Positions 43,756 through 52,627 are shown, counted from the first letter of the stretch. The stretch: 64,000 nt of DNA from Ornithinibacillus californiensis (GCF_001038485.1 NZ_LDUE01000063.1:62001-126000); one strand, 5' to 3'. Notes: a model not told the origin generated them from the sequence alone. Made by a program: numbers and translations.

Positions 43756-43983
43756 ATGGATCAGGCCATGAATCCGAATCTGTTATCTGAACTTCAAGCA
43801 ATTGACATTGCAGAAAGCGTCATTGAAGGGACGGTAATGGAGATGGAATTTAATCAAAATGAGGGTATCTATATATATGAACTAATACTTACAACTAAAA
43901 ATGGTAAAGCGGTAATTAAGTTAGACGCGATCTCGGGTATGGTTATAAATAAATTAGAAAAAACGAGAATAGCTATTGAATAA
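43756..43983 (+). CDS. PepSY-like small protein
   Basis: A 75-residue protein that looks like one PepSY module (AIDIAESVIEGTVMEMEFNQ, then YELILTTKNGKAVIKLDAISGMVI). ATG 43756 has AGGAGG at good distance. Unlike most PepSY proteins it has no signal peptide. The frame is open for 21 further codons upstream (to a TAG at 43690) with linker-like sequence, which hints at a lost N-terminus. Confidence 0.6.
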   Translation: MDQAMNPNLLSELQAIDIAESVIEGTVMEMEFNQNEGIYIYELILTTKNGKAVIKLDAISGMVINKLEKTRIAIE

Positions 43984-44115
43984 TAATGAAATGTACCAAG
44001 GTGAGGGGCGTTTTCCTTTAGTAGCAGAAAATATATCCTTGCTAATGGAATTCTAGCATTTATAATATAAGAAAATTATAAAATATACATTATTGATTAT
44101 TAATGAGGTGGGAAG

Positions 44116-44550
44116 ATGAAACCGATATTTGGAAATAAAATAACAAATATGGACTATCAAGTCAGGAAAGGTGCTTATGCAGTTATCTTTAATGCAACAG
44201 GTGATAAAGTTTTATCCGTACATAACAAGGGATATCATTTTCTACCTGGTGGCGGCATTGAGAATAACGAAAATGAGAAAGGGTGTATAGAAAGAGAAAT
44301 GTTAGAGGAAACGGGGTTTCAGGCTGAAGTCGGTCCTTTTATTGGTCAGGCGTTTTTCTACTTTATTTCTAGCAAAGATGAATATATTTTAAGTGATGGG
44401 TATTTTTACCGGGCACGCTTAATGGAAAAACTGCAAAATCCGATAGAAAAAGACCATCAGATGGAATGGATTCATGTGAAGGATATGGATAAACTATTTT
44501 TCTATCAGCATCAAGTTTGGGCGGTTAAAGAAGCATTAAAATCAATATAG
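44116..44550 (+). CDS. Nudix hydrolase
   Basis: A 144-residue Nudix protein. The Nudix box is GGGIENNENEKGCIEREMLEETGF (first Gly at about 46), with the metal-binding REMLEE. It hydrolyses a nucleoside diphosphate linked to another moiety, substrate unknown. It lies 15 bp ahead of a second Nudix gene. Start ATG after GAGGTGGG. Confidence 0.85.
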   Translation: MKPIFGNKITNMDYQVRKGAYAVIFNATGDKVLSVHNKGYHFLPGGGIENNENEKGCIEREMLEETGFQAEVGPFIGQAFFYFISSKDEYILSDGYFYRARLMEKLQNPIEKDHQMEWIHVKDMDKLFFYQHQVWAVKEALKSI

Positions 44551-44565
44551 CAGGGGGCTAACGAG

Positions 44566-45030
44566 TTGGGGTATATAGAGGAATTAAGAAAAATAGTAGG
44601 TCATCGTCCATTAATATTTGTAGGTTCGGTTGTTATCATAACAGATAAGCTGGGACGTATTTTATTACAACAACGAAAGTTTCCACATGGGGTTTGGGGC
44701 ATACCGGGCGGATTGATGGAATTAGGTGAATCTACTGAAGAAGTCGCTAGAAGAGAGGTGAAGGAAGAAACAGGATTAACGATTGGCAACCTACATTTAA
44801 TCAACGTATATTCAGGCAAGGAACATTTTATTGTTGCAGAAAATGGCGATGAATTTTATGTTGTTACAGCCGCTTATTATACAGATGAATTTGAAGGGGA
44901 TATACAAGTGGATGAGTCAGAATCGTTACGGTTTGAATTTTTCCATCCTCATCGACTACCAGAAAGATTAGTTGGAAGTCACATGGAAGTAATAAATGAT
45001 TATATAAACAAAAAAGGAGAGTCTTTTTAA
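44566..45030 (+). CDS. Nudix hydrolase
   Basis: A 154-residue Nudix protein with a full box (GGLMELGESTEEVARREVKEETGL, from about residue 46) and the HRPLIFVGSVVII start seen in bacterial ADP-ribose/NUDT-like groups. TTG start behind GGGGG. The last codons lie within one arm of an imperfect inverted repeat (45014-45057). Related to the preceding gene only in fold. Confidence 0.85.
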   Translation: MGYIEELRKIVGHRPLIFVGSVVIITDKLGRILLQQRKFPHGVWGIPGGLMELGESTEEVARREVKEETGLTIGNLHLINVYSGKEHFIVAENGDEFYVVTAAYYTDEFEGDIQVDESESLRFEFFHPHRLPERLVGSHMEVINDYINKKGESF

Positions 45031-45057
45031 ATAAGTAGTTCAGATAATGTGGAGAAA
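45014..45057 (+). repeat. Left arm of a distant inverted repeat
   Basis: AAGGAGAG, TAAGTAGTTCAG and TGTGGAGAAA occur here in the same order as on the minus strand at 48122-48167, with a 2-base indel between the first two blocks and mismatches elsewhere. The two arms bracket a lipoprotein gene and the insertion element. Confidence 0.65.
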
Positions 45058-45134
45058 ATATGAAAAAACAGTACAAATAACTAACTAAAAATAATCTTAA
45101 TTAACAAACAAAATAACAATATATTTAGCACACA

Positions 45135-45166
45135 AAAACGCTTGAGATAATCTCAAGCGTTTTAAA
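45135..45166. terminator. Bidirectional terminator
   Basis: AAAACGCTTGAGA and TCTCAAGCGTTTT, 13-bp perfect stem with a 3-base loop, between convergent genes. Confidence 0.85.
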
Positions 45167-45188
45167 TTTACAACCGAGTATTTTTCTA

Positions 45189-45596
45189 CTATCCTTCAAG
45201 CATTTTTAGATATGGTATTTCCTTCCCATCTACATCTACAATAGCAATATAGATTTGTGTATCAGTTTCATATATTTTTGTTCCAACGGGCAGTTTGTTA
45301 GATGTGCCATTTTCAAATTCATTTGCTTTGTCAGATTGCTTTGTAATTTCTCCAACCTCTTCACCTATTGTATAATCCGATTCTTTTACCCAATCTACGT
45401 CTTCAACATTAGAATAGACGATGCCATCTAAAACAAAAATGTCTGCATTACCATCCTCAAGAAAGTCCTTTGGAGTAGGATTACCTATTGTTTCTGATTG
45501 CCTATTCCCTTGAGTATTTCCGCATCCTGATAAAACTACAAGTAGGATGGTTAAAAACAAGAGAAATTTCCCTTTCCGACTAAAACATTTAAGCAT
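45189..45596 (-). CDS. Lipoprotein, unknown
   Basis: A 135-residue lipoprotein: signal peptide with basic N-terminus, hydrophobic core and lipobox LSGC (Cys25). The mature part is acidic and ends with a short β-rich segment (YIAIVDVDGKEIPYLKMLEG). I do not recognise the family. It lies between the insertion element and a convergent terminator and has its own ribosome site (GGGGTG). Confidence 0.65.
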   Translation of the reverse strand: MLKCFSRKGKFLLFLTILLVVLSGCGNTQGNRQSETIGNPTPKDFLEDGNADIFVLDGIVYSNVEDVDWVKESDYTIGEEVGEITKQSDKANEFENGTSNKLPVGTKIYETDTQIYIAIVDVDGKEIPYLKMLEG

Positions 45597-45681
45597 TCTA
45601 TCACCCCTTAATTACTTATTTCACATCAATCTACTTTTAAAGTAATCTATACATTCAGTTTAACATATAATTCCAAAATCC

Positions 45682-45713
45682 TTAAAAATTTGTTCGTAAT
45701 ATTCAGACGAACA
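45682..45713 (-). terminator. Hairpin after the transposase gene
   Basis: TGTTCGT and ACGAACA arms directly behind the transposase stop; AATTTTTAA follows on the minus strand. It could be a terminator or part of the element's end. Confidence 0.5.
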
Positions 45714-47660
45714 CTACCTAAGATAAATAATGTCTTTTAAGTCAAACACTTTGTCGGTTATGCCTAACCGTTGGGCTGGAGTAAGTTCTTTGCCATCGGC
45801 AGATTTATAAGTCTCACAAAAGTTGTAGAATGTTCTTAGAATGGTCAGTGCGTATTGAGCATACTTAGGATTGAAATTGGCATATATATAACTCTTTCCA
45901 TCGCCCCTTGCAGTCATCAAAGGTCTTTCAAGGATGGATAGCCTTCTGCGAATTTGTTGGATAAAACTATTGGTAGCATTGTCATTCACATTCATTATCA
46001 TTTTGGCTATTTCTTTCGGTTCAAGAGAAGATAAATCAGTTGTACAATCCACTTTATGAAACCCTTTATCTTTCGATGCTAATGGGTGTGTAATTGGACT
46101 TTTAGCCCAAACATTGAAGGATTGTTTGTCTGTTTTAATTTCAGTATGAAATTTATGCGTTTCAAATAGTTCCTTTAATGAAAAATAAGCCAATTTACGC
46201 AAGTTCTTCGTTTCGTATCCTCTATGAAAGCCCCAATCCAATAAATCGGCTTTCGCATCATCGAATTCTTCTAAACATTGCTTTCTACTCTTGTTCTTTT
46301 CAAGCAAACATAGAAAATGGTGGGCATCAGACAGCCTTACTTCCTTTGAGAACACTCTAAAAAATGCAGTTATGATAGAAGAATCGTTATCGCTTATCAT
46401 TCTCCATTCTCTTGTTTTAACCATTTGTTTTATGAGCCAATAATGAGCGATTGTCGTATAGGTGGGATTGACGTGAAGACCATCGACATACTGCATTCTT
46501 TTATTGAAATCATTTAACTCTGTTCGATATTCGTGTGGCTTTTGGGTATCATTTGGTGACGGTTCTTGTGGGTAATATGAAAAGTCCAAACGATTATTCT
46601 TCTTGCTGAAATCATTCAAATGGTCTTCTTTATATATGACAGTATCGTATTTTAAATCTTCTACTGTCATTTCCCAATCATAAGCAACGTCAGACCGAAA
46701 CACATATCGTGAGAGTGCATCTGTTGATACAACTACATATGTCTGTACTTGGCTGTCTTCAAAGCCAAAATACTTTTGACCACCTTGCCCTTTCTTGCGA
46801 ACATTATTAAGGTTATAGTGCATTTTATCGGTATTTAGCCACATTTCTTTAAATGATATATTAGCCAAAGGAGTTGTTTCATATTTCTCTAAAAACTCTA
46901 AACAACAACGGTACAGCCATTCTAACTTTTGATAATAAGTGCCGACACCGATTTCTAATATATCGCAAGTACGACTGATTGGCATTTTGTTTAACAGCAA
47001 TTTCGCAAACAACGGGAGAATATCATTTCTCTTCTGACGATAGGTTGTGGATTGTCGCTTGTTTGGTAGAATGCTTGTCTTTTTTTTACATACTTTGCAT
47101 TGCCATCTTTGAGAATTATTCAAGGTTTTACCTTGTTTATAAAAGCCTTTAGGAGATTCAAATGGTGTCAAATTTCTCGCAGTACAACCATCCTTATGAA
47201 AATTGTAATCAGGCTCAACTTCTTGAGTTTGATTGACACGAATTAGCCTTGAAATTTCTTCGGCAACTGACCAATTCGAAACAGTTATTGAATTACAGTT
47301 TAATGTCATACCTCTATCGGGGTTGATAACGTCTGGATTACATACAAGCGATTTTTTACTTTTAGTTCCACTAAGTCTATATCGCTTACTTTTTCCCTTT
47401 AAAGTGGCTTGTTCCTTACCACACCATTTACAAAAAGGGTTAGTACAGAAGTTGTATTGGATTGTATGTGTATTTCCATTCCAAGTAAATTCAATGGGAA
47501 GAAACAACATATGGTTATAGCGGAACGCAAATCGCTTATCAGAAAGAATTTGATACTGTATCTTTCTGTCATTCAAATCTTCTTCGCTTACAGGATTATG
47601 AATAACAACGATGCCGTCTTCTTTTGTCGCCAATCGTTGCAATTTAGCCAAGTTTTTCAA
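45714..47660 (-). CDS. Insertion element transposase, zinc-finger type
   Basis: A 648-residue protein of the kind annotated as insertion element protein. It has an N-terminal zinc-ribbon-like cluster (Cys72, Cys77, Cys80), a second cysteine pair (Cys188, Cys191) like the IS1-family zinc finger, a helix-turn-helix around 225-250 (MPISRTCDILEIGVGTYYQK), then a DDE-like core with Asp278 (WLNTDKMH) and a later Asp (MISDNDSS). The third acidic residue is uncertain. It overlaps the small upstream gene by 17 bases, so the two act as a unit. Clear terminal repeats were not found close to the gene. Confidence 0.75.
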   Translation of the reverse strand: MKNLAKLQRLATKEDGIVVIHNPVSEEDLNDRKIQYQILSDKRFAFRYNHMLFLPIEFTWNGNTHTIQYNFCTNPFCKWCGKEQATLKGKSKRYRLSGTKSKKSLVCNPDVINPDRGMTLNCNSITVSNWSVAEEISRLIRVNQTQEVEPDYNFHKDGCTARNLTPFESPKGFYKQGKTLNNSQRWQCKVCKKKTSILPNKRQSTTYRQKRNDILPLFAKLLLNKMPISRTCDILEIGVGTYYQKLEWLYRCCLEFLEKYETTPLANISFKEMWLNTDKMHYNLNNVRKKGQGGQKYFGFEDSQVQTYVVVSTDALSRYVFRSDVAYDWEMTVEDLKYDTVIYKEDHLNDFSKKNNRLDFSYYPQEPSPNDTQKPHEYRTELNDFNKRMQYVDGLHVNPTYTTIAHYWLIKQMVKTREWRMISDNDSSIITAFFRVFSKEVRLSDAHHFLCLLEKNKSRKQCLEEFDDAKADLLDWGFHRGYETKNLRKLAYFSLKELFETHKFHTEIKTDKQSFNVWAKSPITHPLASKDKGFHKVDCTTDLSSLEPKEIAKMIMNVNDNATNSFIQQIRRRLSILERPLMTARGDGKSYIYANFNPKYAQYALTILRTFYNFCETYKSADGKELTPAQRLGITDKVFDLKDIIYLR

Positions 47661-47895
47661 CCTCCAAAACTTCCCCTAAACCCATTTTCCTTAACATTCT
47701 TTTATTGTGTCTAATCCCATCAATCCATTTAAGGAAATCTTCGTCTTTTAGAAGGTTTTTTAAGAACATATCCACTACTTCGCTTTCGCTATACTCACAG
47801 TATTCAGCATAGTTCTTCACTATCTCTCGGACTTGTTCAGAGATTAACCAATCAACTTTGTCAGCGTTATTGTTTTTAGGTTTTATAAACTGCAT
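47644..47895 (-). CDS. Small accessory DNA-binding protein of the element
   Basis: An 83-residue, helical protein ahead of the transposase gene with overlapping frames. The segment VREIVKNYAEYCEYSESEVVDMFL looks like the helical part of a ribbon-helix-helix or antitoxin-like fold, though the β-strand is weak. It may repress the element: its promoter contains a perfect palindrome and two direct repeats. Start ATG 47895 behind AAGGAGTG. Confidence 0.6.
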   Translation of the reverse strand: MQFIKPKNNNADKVDWLISEQVREIVKNYAEYCEYSESEVVDMFLKNLLKDEDFLKWIDGIRHNKRMLRKMGLGEVLEVEKLG

Positions 47896-47938
47896 CCTTA
47901 CTTCACTCCTTTAAAAGATAGTAGAAATAGCATAGTAA

Positions 47939-47989
47939 TTAACACCTATTTTAACACCTCAATTTTATACTTGACAATAGTTATTGTCA
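47939..47989 (-). promoter_or_regulatory. Promoter with palindrome and direct repeats
   Basis: On the minus strand: palindrome TGACAATA-AC-TATTGTCA (47972-47989) includes a TTGTCA -35; 18 bases later TAAAAT forms the -10. Two copies of AGGTGTTAA (47939-47947 and 47951-47959) with a 12-base period overlap the -10. This looks like an autoregulated promoter of the element. Confidence 0.55.
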
Positions 47990-48068
47990 CTCTGTTATTT
48001 AGTATGTGATTTTAGTTGCTATTTTATACTTATTTTCATTAAAAACATTGACTTATCAACAAAAATAA

Positions 48069-48098
48069 AAGACCAAATCATTATGTGATTTGGTCTTA
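48069..48098 (-). terminator. Terminator of the ArsR gene
   Basis: AAGACCAAATCA and TGATTTGGTCTT, 12-bp stem; TTTATTTTTG follows on the minus strand. Confidence 0.8.
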
Positions 48099-48121
48099 AA
48101 ATTGATATTCTTTTTCTACAG

Positions 48122-48167
48122 TTTCTCCACAAAAACTGAACTACTTACTTTTTAAAGGGCTCTCCTT
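48122..48167 (-). repeat. Right arm of a distant inverted repeat
   Basis: The minus strand carries AAGGAGAG, TAAGTAGTTCAG and TGTGGAGAAA in the same order as 45014-45057. It begins at the stop of the ArsR gene. Confidence 0.65.
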
Positions 48168-49206
48168 ATGCTTTATCAATCAGGACAAAATTAGTAAGAC
48201 TATCAAATATTTCTTTTGTAGATTCGATATCGCAAGTAAAGTATTTAATATTGCCTACCTTTTCCTCTTTAATATATCCTGCCTTTTTTAATATCTCTAA
48301 ATGATGGGAAACAGTTGCAGTTGTTATGCCTAAATACTCTGCCAGTCTAGCACCATATTCTCTCTTTCCAGAAAGCATTCTTAGCATAAGCAAGCGATTC
48401 CGATCAGATAGGGCTTTTAACTTTAGCTCTAACTCCGCACTAGTTTCTCTAGTATCTGATATAGGATCCGCACAGCCATAGATGACAATACATATATCCT
48501 GATTGAATATACGTATCCGATGTGGAGTGAAAAAATATGACGGAATAAAGTAATACATTTTATAAAGGCTAGTACGTTTGAACGTCTTTCCCATTACATA
48601 TTGGGCAAGATTCAGTGGTTTCATTTGTAAAGTTTTTATATTCTCTAATGACTTTTCTATGGTTTCTTTGTTCTCCGTGACGCCATACTGAAAAGCATTT
48701 GAATTAGCGATATGTATCAAGAGTTGAGATAAAATCTTTCGATAACTTTCGATATTAGAGAAAAATGCTTTGATAAAACGGCGTTGGTCCGTTGTCTCCC
48801 ATAAGTTATGTGGCTCAAATGAATCTACGGAAGGAGGTGAGCTAATCAATTCCTTTACCTGTACTAGAGGAATTTCCTCACCAAAGAAGTGATACATAAA
48901 TTCTTCGTTCGGTAGCAAATCTAGTTTATGTACAAATTGTTCGATATCCCTAAAGTATGGAACTGGGAGAAACAAATTAAAAAAATCTAAAAAATCGCTG
49001 TTCGAATACTTTTGCCATTCTCGAATAAATTCCTTGGACTCCAATGGTATTTCCTTCATCAATTGCTCATGTGTTGTGGTAGCAAACTCATGTTGACTTG
49101 GATTTACGAAAGAGGAGAGGAGAGCAATAGCTTCTACTACAGGAGAGTAAAAGTGCTCTACTATTTCTTTTGAATTAATAATGTCTTCTTCTTTCTCTGA
49201 GGCCAT
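48166..49206 (-). CDS. ArsR family regulator with long N-terminal domain
   Basis: A 346-residue regulator. The ArsR winged helix is at the C-terminus (about 255-330: LKALSDRNRLLMLRMLSGKR, LAEYLGITTATVSHHLEILKKAGYI). The N-terminal ~240 residues form a helical domain of the DUF5937-like kind seen in long ArsR proteins; ligand unknown. No metal-binding Cys motif in the HTH. ATG 49206 is set by AGGGGG; an upstream in-frame ATG at 49239 lacks a site. Single gene. Confidence 0.85.
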   Translation of the reverse strand: MASEKEEDIINSKEIVEHFYSPVVEAIALLSSFVNPSQHEFATTTHEQLMKEIPLESKEFIREWQKYSNSDFLDFFNLFLPVPYFRDIEQFVHKLDLLPNEEFMYHFFGEEIPLVQVKELISSPPSVDSFEPHNLWETTDQRRFIKAFFSNIESYRKILSQLLIHIANSNAFQYGVTENKETIEKSLENIKTLQMKPLNLAQYVMGKTFKRTSLYKMYYFIPSYFFTPHRIRIFNQDICIVIYGCADPISDTRETSAELELKLKALSDRNRLLMLRMLSGKREYGARLAEYLGITTATVSHHLEILKKAGYIKEEKVGNIKYFTCDIESTKEIFDSLTNFVLIDKA

Positions 49207-49362
49207 CCAATACCCCCTATACTTGTTTGTTAATATCATATAAGATAGTTATCTAATTATCAAATTTTAAATATATTTCCCTGTATGGAAAAGGACTTTT
49301 TACCCTTGTTCCATCTAGTTCGAAGGATATACTAGTGTAAGAGAATAAAAGGGGGGAATCAA

Positions 49363-49890
49363 ATGAATGAGTTAGTAATATACCCCAAAAAGGGTAAAAT
49401 GATTTTATATGGAATTGGAAGTCTTCTCTTTGTAGCTTTAGGTGTTCTGCTTATTGGGATTGGCTTGTCGGAAAGTGGTGTGGATAGCTTGAAATTTCTC
49501 ATTATCGGAGGAATCTCAACTCTATTTTTTGGTTTTTGCATGATTTATTGGGTGAAAAGCATGATTAACTTAAAACCAGCACTAATCATTAACAGTGATG
49601 GCGTAACAGATCAATCTTCCTTTATTTCACCTGGACTAGTCAAGTGGGAAGAAATTGAAGATATTGATTTTGTACAATTCGGTGGGCAAACATATCTGGG
49701 ACTATTTACAAAAGATCCGAATTTAATAATTAACCGTAGTAGCTCTTTGAAGAGAACGTTAAATAAAATGAATAAAGGATTACTACCATCTCAAGTAAAT
49801 ATACCAGTTAAAATTCTTAATTGTTCAGTAGAAGAACTTGTAGAATCAGTCAGTAAGCAATGGGAGAAGCAATGGAATCAAAATGCCTAG
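49363..49890 (+). CDS. STM3941-like membrane protein
   Basis: A 175-residue protein with two N-terminal membrane helices (about 14-33 and 44-62), then a bacterial PH-like domain (LIINSDGVTDQSSFISPG, VKWEEIEDIDFV). This is the STM3941-family plan; function unknown. Ribosome site GGGGGG. The terminator stem begins within its stop codon. Confidence 0.7.
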   Translation: MNELVIYPKKGKMILYGIGSLLFVALGVLLIGIGLSESGVDSLKFLIIGGISTLFFGFCMIYWVKSMINLKPALIINSDGVTDQSSFISPGLVKWEEIEDIDFVQFGGQTYLGLFTKDPNLIINRSSSLKRTLNKMNKGLLPSQVNIPVKILNCSVEELVESVSKQWEKQWNQNA

Positions 49891-49907
49891 AATGCTAGGC
49901 ATTTTTG
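49882..49907 (+). terminator. Terminator
   Basis: AATGCCTAG and CTAGGCATT with a 4-base loop and TTTT after; the stop codon TAG is in the stem. Confidence 0.8.
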
Positions 49908-49914
49908 CTAGCTT

Positions 49915-50832
49915 CTATCCGAAAATTTCTCCACCATTAACATGTAGCACTTGGCCGGTTACAAATCGCGAATCATCCGATGCAAGGTATACAAACGTTG
50001 GAGCAACTTCAAATGGTTGCCCTTGACGATTCATTAGATTGTTAACTTGGGTAACTTGGTCTGCAGAAAAACTGGAAGGTATAAGGGGAGTCCAAATCCG
50101 CCCTGGTGCAATGGCATTCACACGAATTCCTTTACCCGCTAAATTCCTTGCAAGTGCACGTGTAAAGCCAACATTTGCTCCCTTTGTAGCTGTATAATCA
50201 ATTAACTGGTCATTTCCTTCAAAGGTGACTACGGATGCTGTATTGATAATCGAACTACCTGCCTTCATATACTTCAGAGCTTCTCGTGTAGTATAGAAAT
50301 GGGAGTATACGTTAACTTTGAAAGTATCATCAAATTGTTCATCGGATATATCAAGTAGACTTAATTGTTGGAACTGGATACCAACATGGTTACAAAGGAT
50401 ATGCAATTGGCCGTAAGTATCTATCGTTTTCTTTACAATCTCCGTACACTGTTTTTTTTCACGAAGATTGCCTGGCAATAGAAGGCACTGTCTTCCTAGT
50501 TCCTCAATTCTTTTCTTCGTTCGATTAGCATCTTCATGCTCATCTAAGTAAGAAATAGCCACGTCTGCTCCCTCTTTAGCAAACGCAATGGCAGCGGCTG
50601 CGCCTATTCCACTGTCTCCTCCAGTAATTAAGGCAATTTTTCCTTCTAATTTTCTACTTCCTTGGTAATTAGGGTTTTCAATAATTGGTTGGGGAACCAT
50701 TAAGCTTTCAATACCGGGCTGGCGATATTGCCTTTGTTCTGGTACTGTTACTGGAACTTCTCGATATTGTGTTACCTTACCGTAGTTTGGGTACATAGGG
50801 TATCCGCTATTTTCTGAATTATTCTTTGACAT
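49915..50832 (-). CDS. SDR family oxidoreductase
   Basis: A 305-residue short-chain dehydrogenase of the long B. subtilis YhxC/YhxD-like kind, with a ~60-residue N-terminal Pro/Tyr-rich extension. The cofactor motif is GGDSGIG (71-77) and the active site is Ser200 and Tyr213-x3-Lys217. The structural NNAG motif is replaced by CNHVG (147-151), which is unusual. Start at ATG 50832 after AGGAGG. Divergent from a small gene of unknown function. Confidence 0.85.
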   Translation of the reverse strand: MSKNNSENSGYPMYPNYGKVTQYREVPVTVPEQRQYRQPGIESLMVPQPIIENPNYQGSRKLEGKIALITGGDSGIGAAAAIAFAKEGADVAISYLDEHEDANRTKKRIEELGRQCLLLPGNLREKKQCTEIVKKTIDTYGQLHILCNHVGIQFQQLSLLDISDEQFDDTFKVNVYSHFYTTREALKYMKAGSSIINTASVVTFEGNDQLIDYTATKGANVGFTRALARNLAGKGIRVNAIAPGRIWTPLIPSSFSADQVTQVNNLMNRQGQPFEVAPTFVYLASDDSRFVTGQVLHVNGGEIFG

Positions 50833-50951
50833 CTGGTATCCTCCTCTTCGTTCATAGTTACTATATTCGTTCTGGGCGAAAGCGTGCGACAGTCCCATTA
50901 TTTCGTTGATTAGAATAGGATATCAGGAAGAAAATGAAGGGAGACATATTA

Positions 50952-51116
50952 ATGAATTATTATTACAACCCAGAGATTAAGTTACTACTCCTGGATGTAT
51001 CCAAATTAAAAGTGGTGGTTACCTATCAGGATAACGAATTTCAACTTCCGATGGTAGGCCCAAGACCACCATATTACACAAATCCGAAATATGAACAATA
51101 TTTTCCAACGATATAA
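50952..51116 (+). CDS. Small hypothetical protein (54 aa)
   Basis: A 54-residue protein, Tyr- and Pro-rich at both ends (MNYYYNPEIK; GPRPPYYTNPKYEQYFPTI). Ribosome site AAGGGAG eight bases before ATG 50952. Family unknown; the Tyr/Pro composition is reminiscent of spore-coat or surface proteins. Divergent from the SDR gene. Confidence 0.55.
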   Translation: MNYYYNPEIKLLLLDVSKLKVVVTYQDNEFQLPMVGPRPPYYTNPKYEQYFPTI

Positions 51117-51124
51117 AACGACTA

Positions 51125-51150
51125 AGTGCTAGGAAGAATCCCTAGCACTC
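51125..51150 (+). terminator. Hairpin after the small gene
   Basis: AGTGCTAGG and CCTAGCACT, 9-bp stem; no T-run, so termination is uncertain. Confidence 0.5.
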
Positions 51151-51269
51151 TAGCTTGTTCGACAAAAGGATATAGATTGACATACTATGTTTAAGTTTGG
51201 TAGATTTAGGCAATACTCAAATTGTAATCTGTTTTAAGATTACTAGATTAGAATACTAGAGGTGAAAGT

Positions 51270-52106
51270 ATGCTAGATTGGATCGACGATATTGATTGGA
51301 CAGAATTAATGATGAATGTAGGAGAAATTGCATTACGATTAATTGCTATTCTCATTCTTTATTTTATAGTCAAATCCATTGGTAACCGTGCAATTGGAAG
51401 AATATTTAATCGTAAACAAAGTGAAATGTCTACAGGAAGAGCTAAAACACTAGAATCGATTTCTAAAAACATTTTTGCTTATTTCCTGCTATTTATCTTT
51501 GCAGGATTTGTATTTTCTATATTTAATTTTGACATCACTACTTTACTTGCTGGAGCGGGTATTGTAGGGCTTGCTATTGGTTTTGGTGCGCAAGGATTAG
51601 TAAGCGATGTTGTGACTGGCTTTTTTATTCTTTTAGAACAACAAATAGATGTTGGGGATTATGTTACTGTAGCTGGTAAAGATGGAGTAGTGGAAGAAGT
51701 TGGTCTTCGTACGACAAAATTAAGAGGATTCGATGGCACACTACATTATGTGCCAAACCGTGAAATTACAAATGTTAGTAATCATTCCCGAGGAAATATG
51801 CGTGCATTAGTAGATATTGGGATTTCCTATGATAATGATATAGACAAAGCTACACAAATTTTACAACAAGTATGCGAGCAGATAGCATCTGAAGATGAAA
51901 CAATAGTAGAAGGACCAGATGTGATTGGTGTTCAAGCCTTTGGTTCATCTGAAGTCGTTCTTCGAGTAATTGGAAAAACAAAAAATGGAGAACAGTTTGC
52001 CGTTGAACGTAACTTACGTAAGGCTATAAAAGAAGCATTTGATCAAAATGGAATTGAGATTCCTTATCCACATCAAGTGAACATTAGCAAGAATGCTCAG
52101 AATTAA
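51270..52106 (+). CDS. MscS family mechanosensitive channel
   Basis: A 278-residue small-conductance mechanosensitive channel of the YkuT size class. It has three N-terminal membrane helices (about 15-35, 65-85, 90-120); the pore helix TM3 is Gly/Ala-rich (LLAGAGIVGLAIGFGAQGLV). The β domain follows with VGDYVTV and VPNREI, and the C-terminal α/β domain ends IPYPHQV. It opens on osmotic downshock. Ribosome site GAGGTG. Confidence 0.9.
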   Translation: MLDWIDDIDWTELMMNVGEIALRLIAILILYFIVKSIGNRAIGRIFNRKQSEMSTGRAKTLESISKNIFAYFLLFIFAGFVFSIFNFDITTLLAGAGIVGLAIGFGAQGLVSDVVTGFFILLEQQIDVGDYVTVAGKDGVVEEVGLRTTKLRGFDGTLHYVPNREITNVSNHSRGNMRALVDIGISYDNDIDKATQILQQVCEQIASEDETIVEGPDVIGVQAFGSSEVVLRVIGKTKNGEQFAVERNLRKAIKEAFDQNGIEIPYPHQVNISKNAQN

Positions 52107-52200
52107 AGCGGGATTATAAAATGATGAATTGGTAAAGATAAGGTTATTGAATTTGACTACTAGATTTACCTAACTCGAAAACAAATAGGAGGCAGTACAA

Positions 52201-52473
52201 ATGGATCCAATTGAAGTAGGAGAAGTATTCACGATAAGTGATGAAACAAATGAAGAACAGGAAGTTGAAGTGTTAGCTAAGGTTACCTTGCAAGGAACAG
52301 ATTATATAGCTGTCAGCTTTACAGAAGACTTAGAGGAAGGTAACGATGATGATATTGATATCTTTTTCCTCAAAATAGATGAAGATGGTGAATTAGAAGC
52401 AATTGAAACGGAAGAAGAATTCGAAAAGGTTTCCGAGGCATACGATGCACTTTTAGCAGAGGATCAAGAATAA
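52201..52473 (+). CDS. DUF1292 (YrzB-like) protein
   Basis: A 90-residue, very acidic protein with the DUF1292 pattern (EVLAKVTLQGTDYIAVSF, then FFLKIDEDGELEAIETEEEF). YrzB homologues are conserved in Bacillota; function unknown. Strong ribosome site AGGAGG. Followed by its own terminator. Confidence 0.85.
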   Translation: MDPIEVGEVFTISDETNEEQEVEVLAKVTLQGTDYIAVSFTEDLEEGNDDDIDIFFLKIDEDGELEAIETEEEFEKVSEAYDALLAEDQE

Positions 52474-52507
52474 TTAAATCACATATTACTACATATGTTG
52501 TCCACTC

Positions 52508-52540
52508 AAAAAAGCAACCGAAAATAGGTTGCTTTTTTGT
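52508..52540 (+). terminator. Terminator
   Basis: AAAAAAGCAACC and GGTTGCTTTTTT, 12-bp stem with T-run; works in both directions. Confidence 0.9.
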
Positions 52541-52627
52541 TGTTTAATCACGAACAATCTTTTCATTCGCTACCTAGAAGGGTATAGTAGAAGGAAATAA
52601 TAAGATGTTTAGAGGTGGAAGTGAAAA

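Noticed and set aside
47939-47989. CRISPR-like short direct repeats
   Set aside because: Only two 9-bp copies in a promoter; no spacer array or cas genes anywhere in the window.
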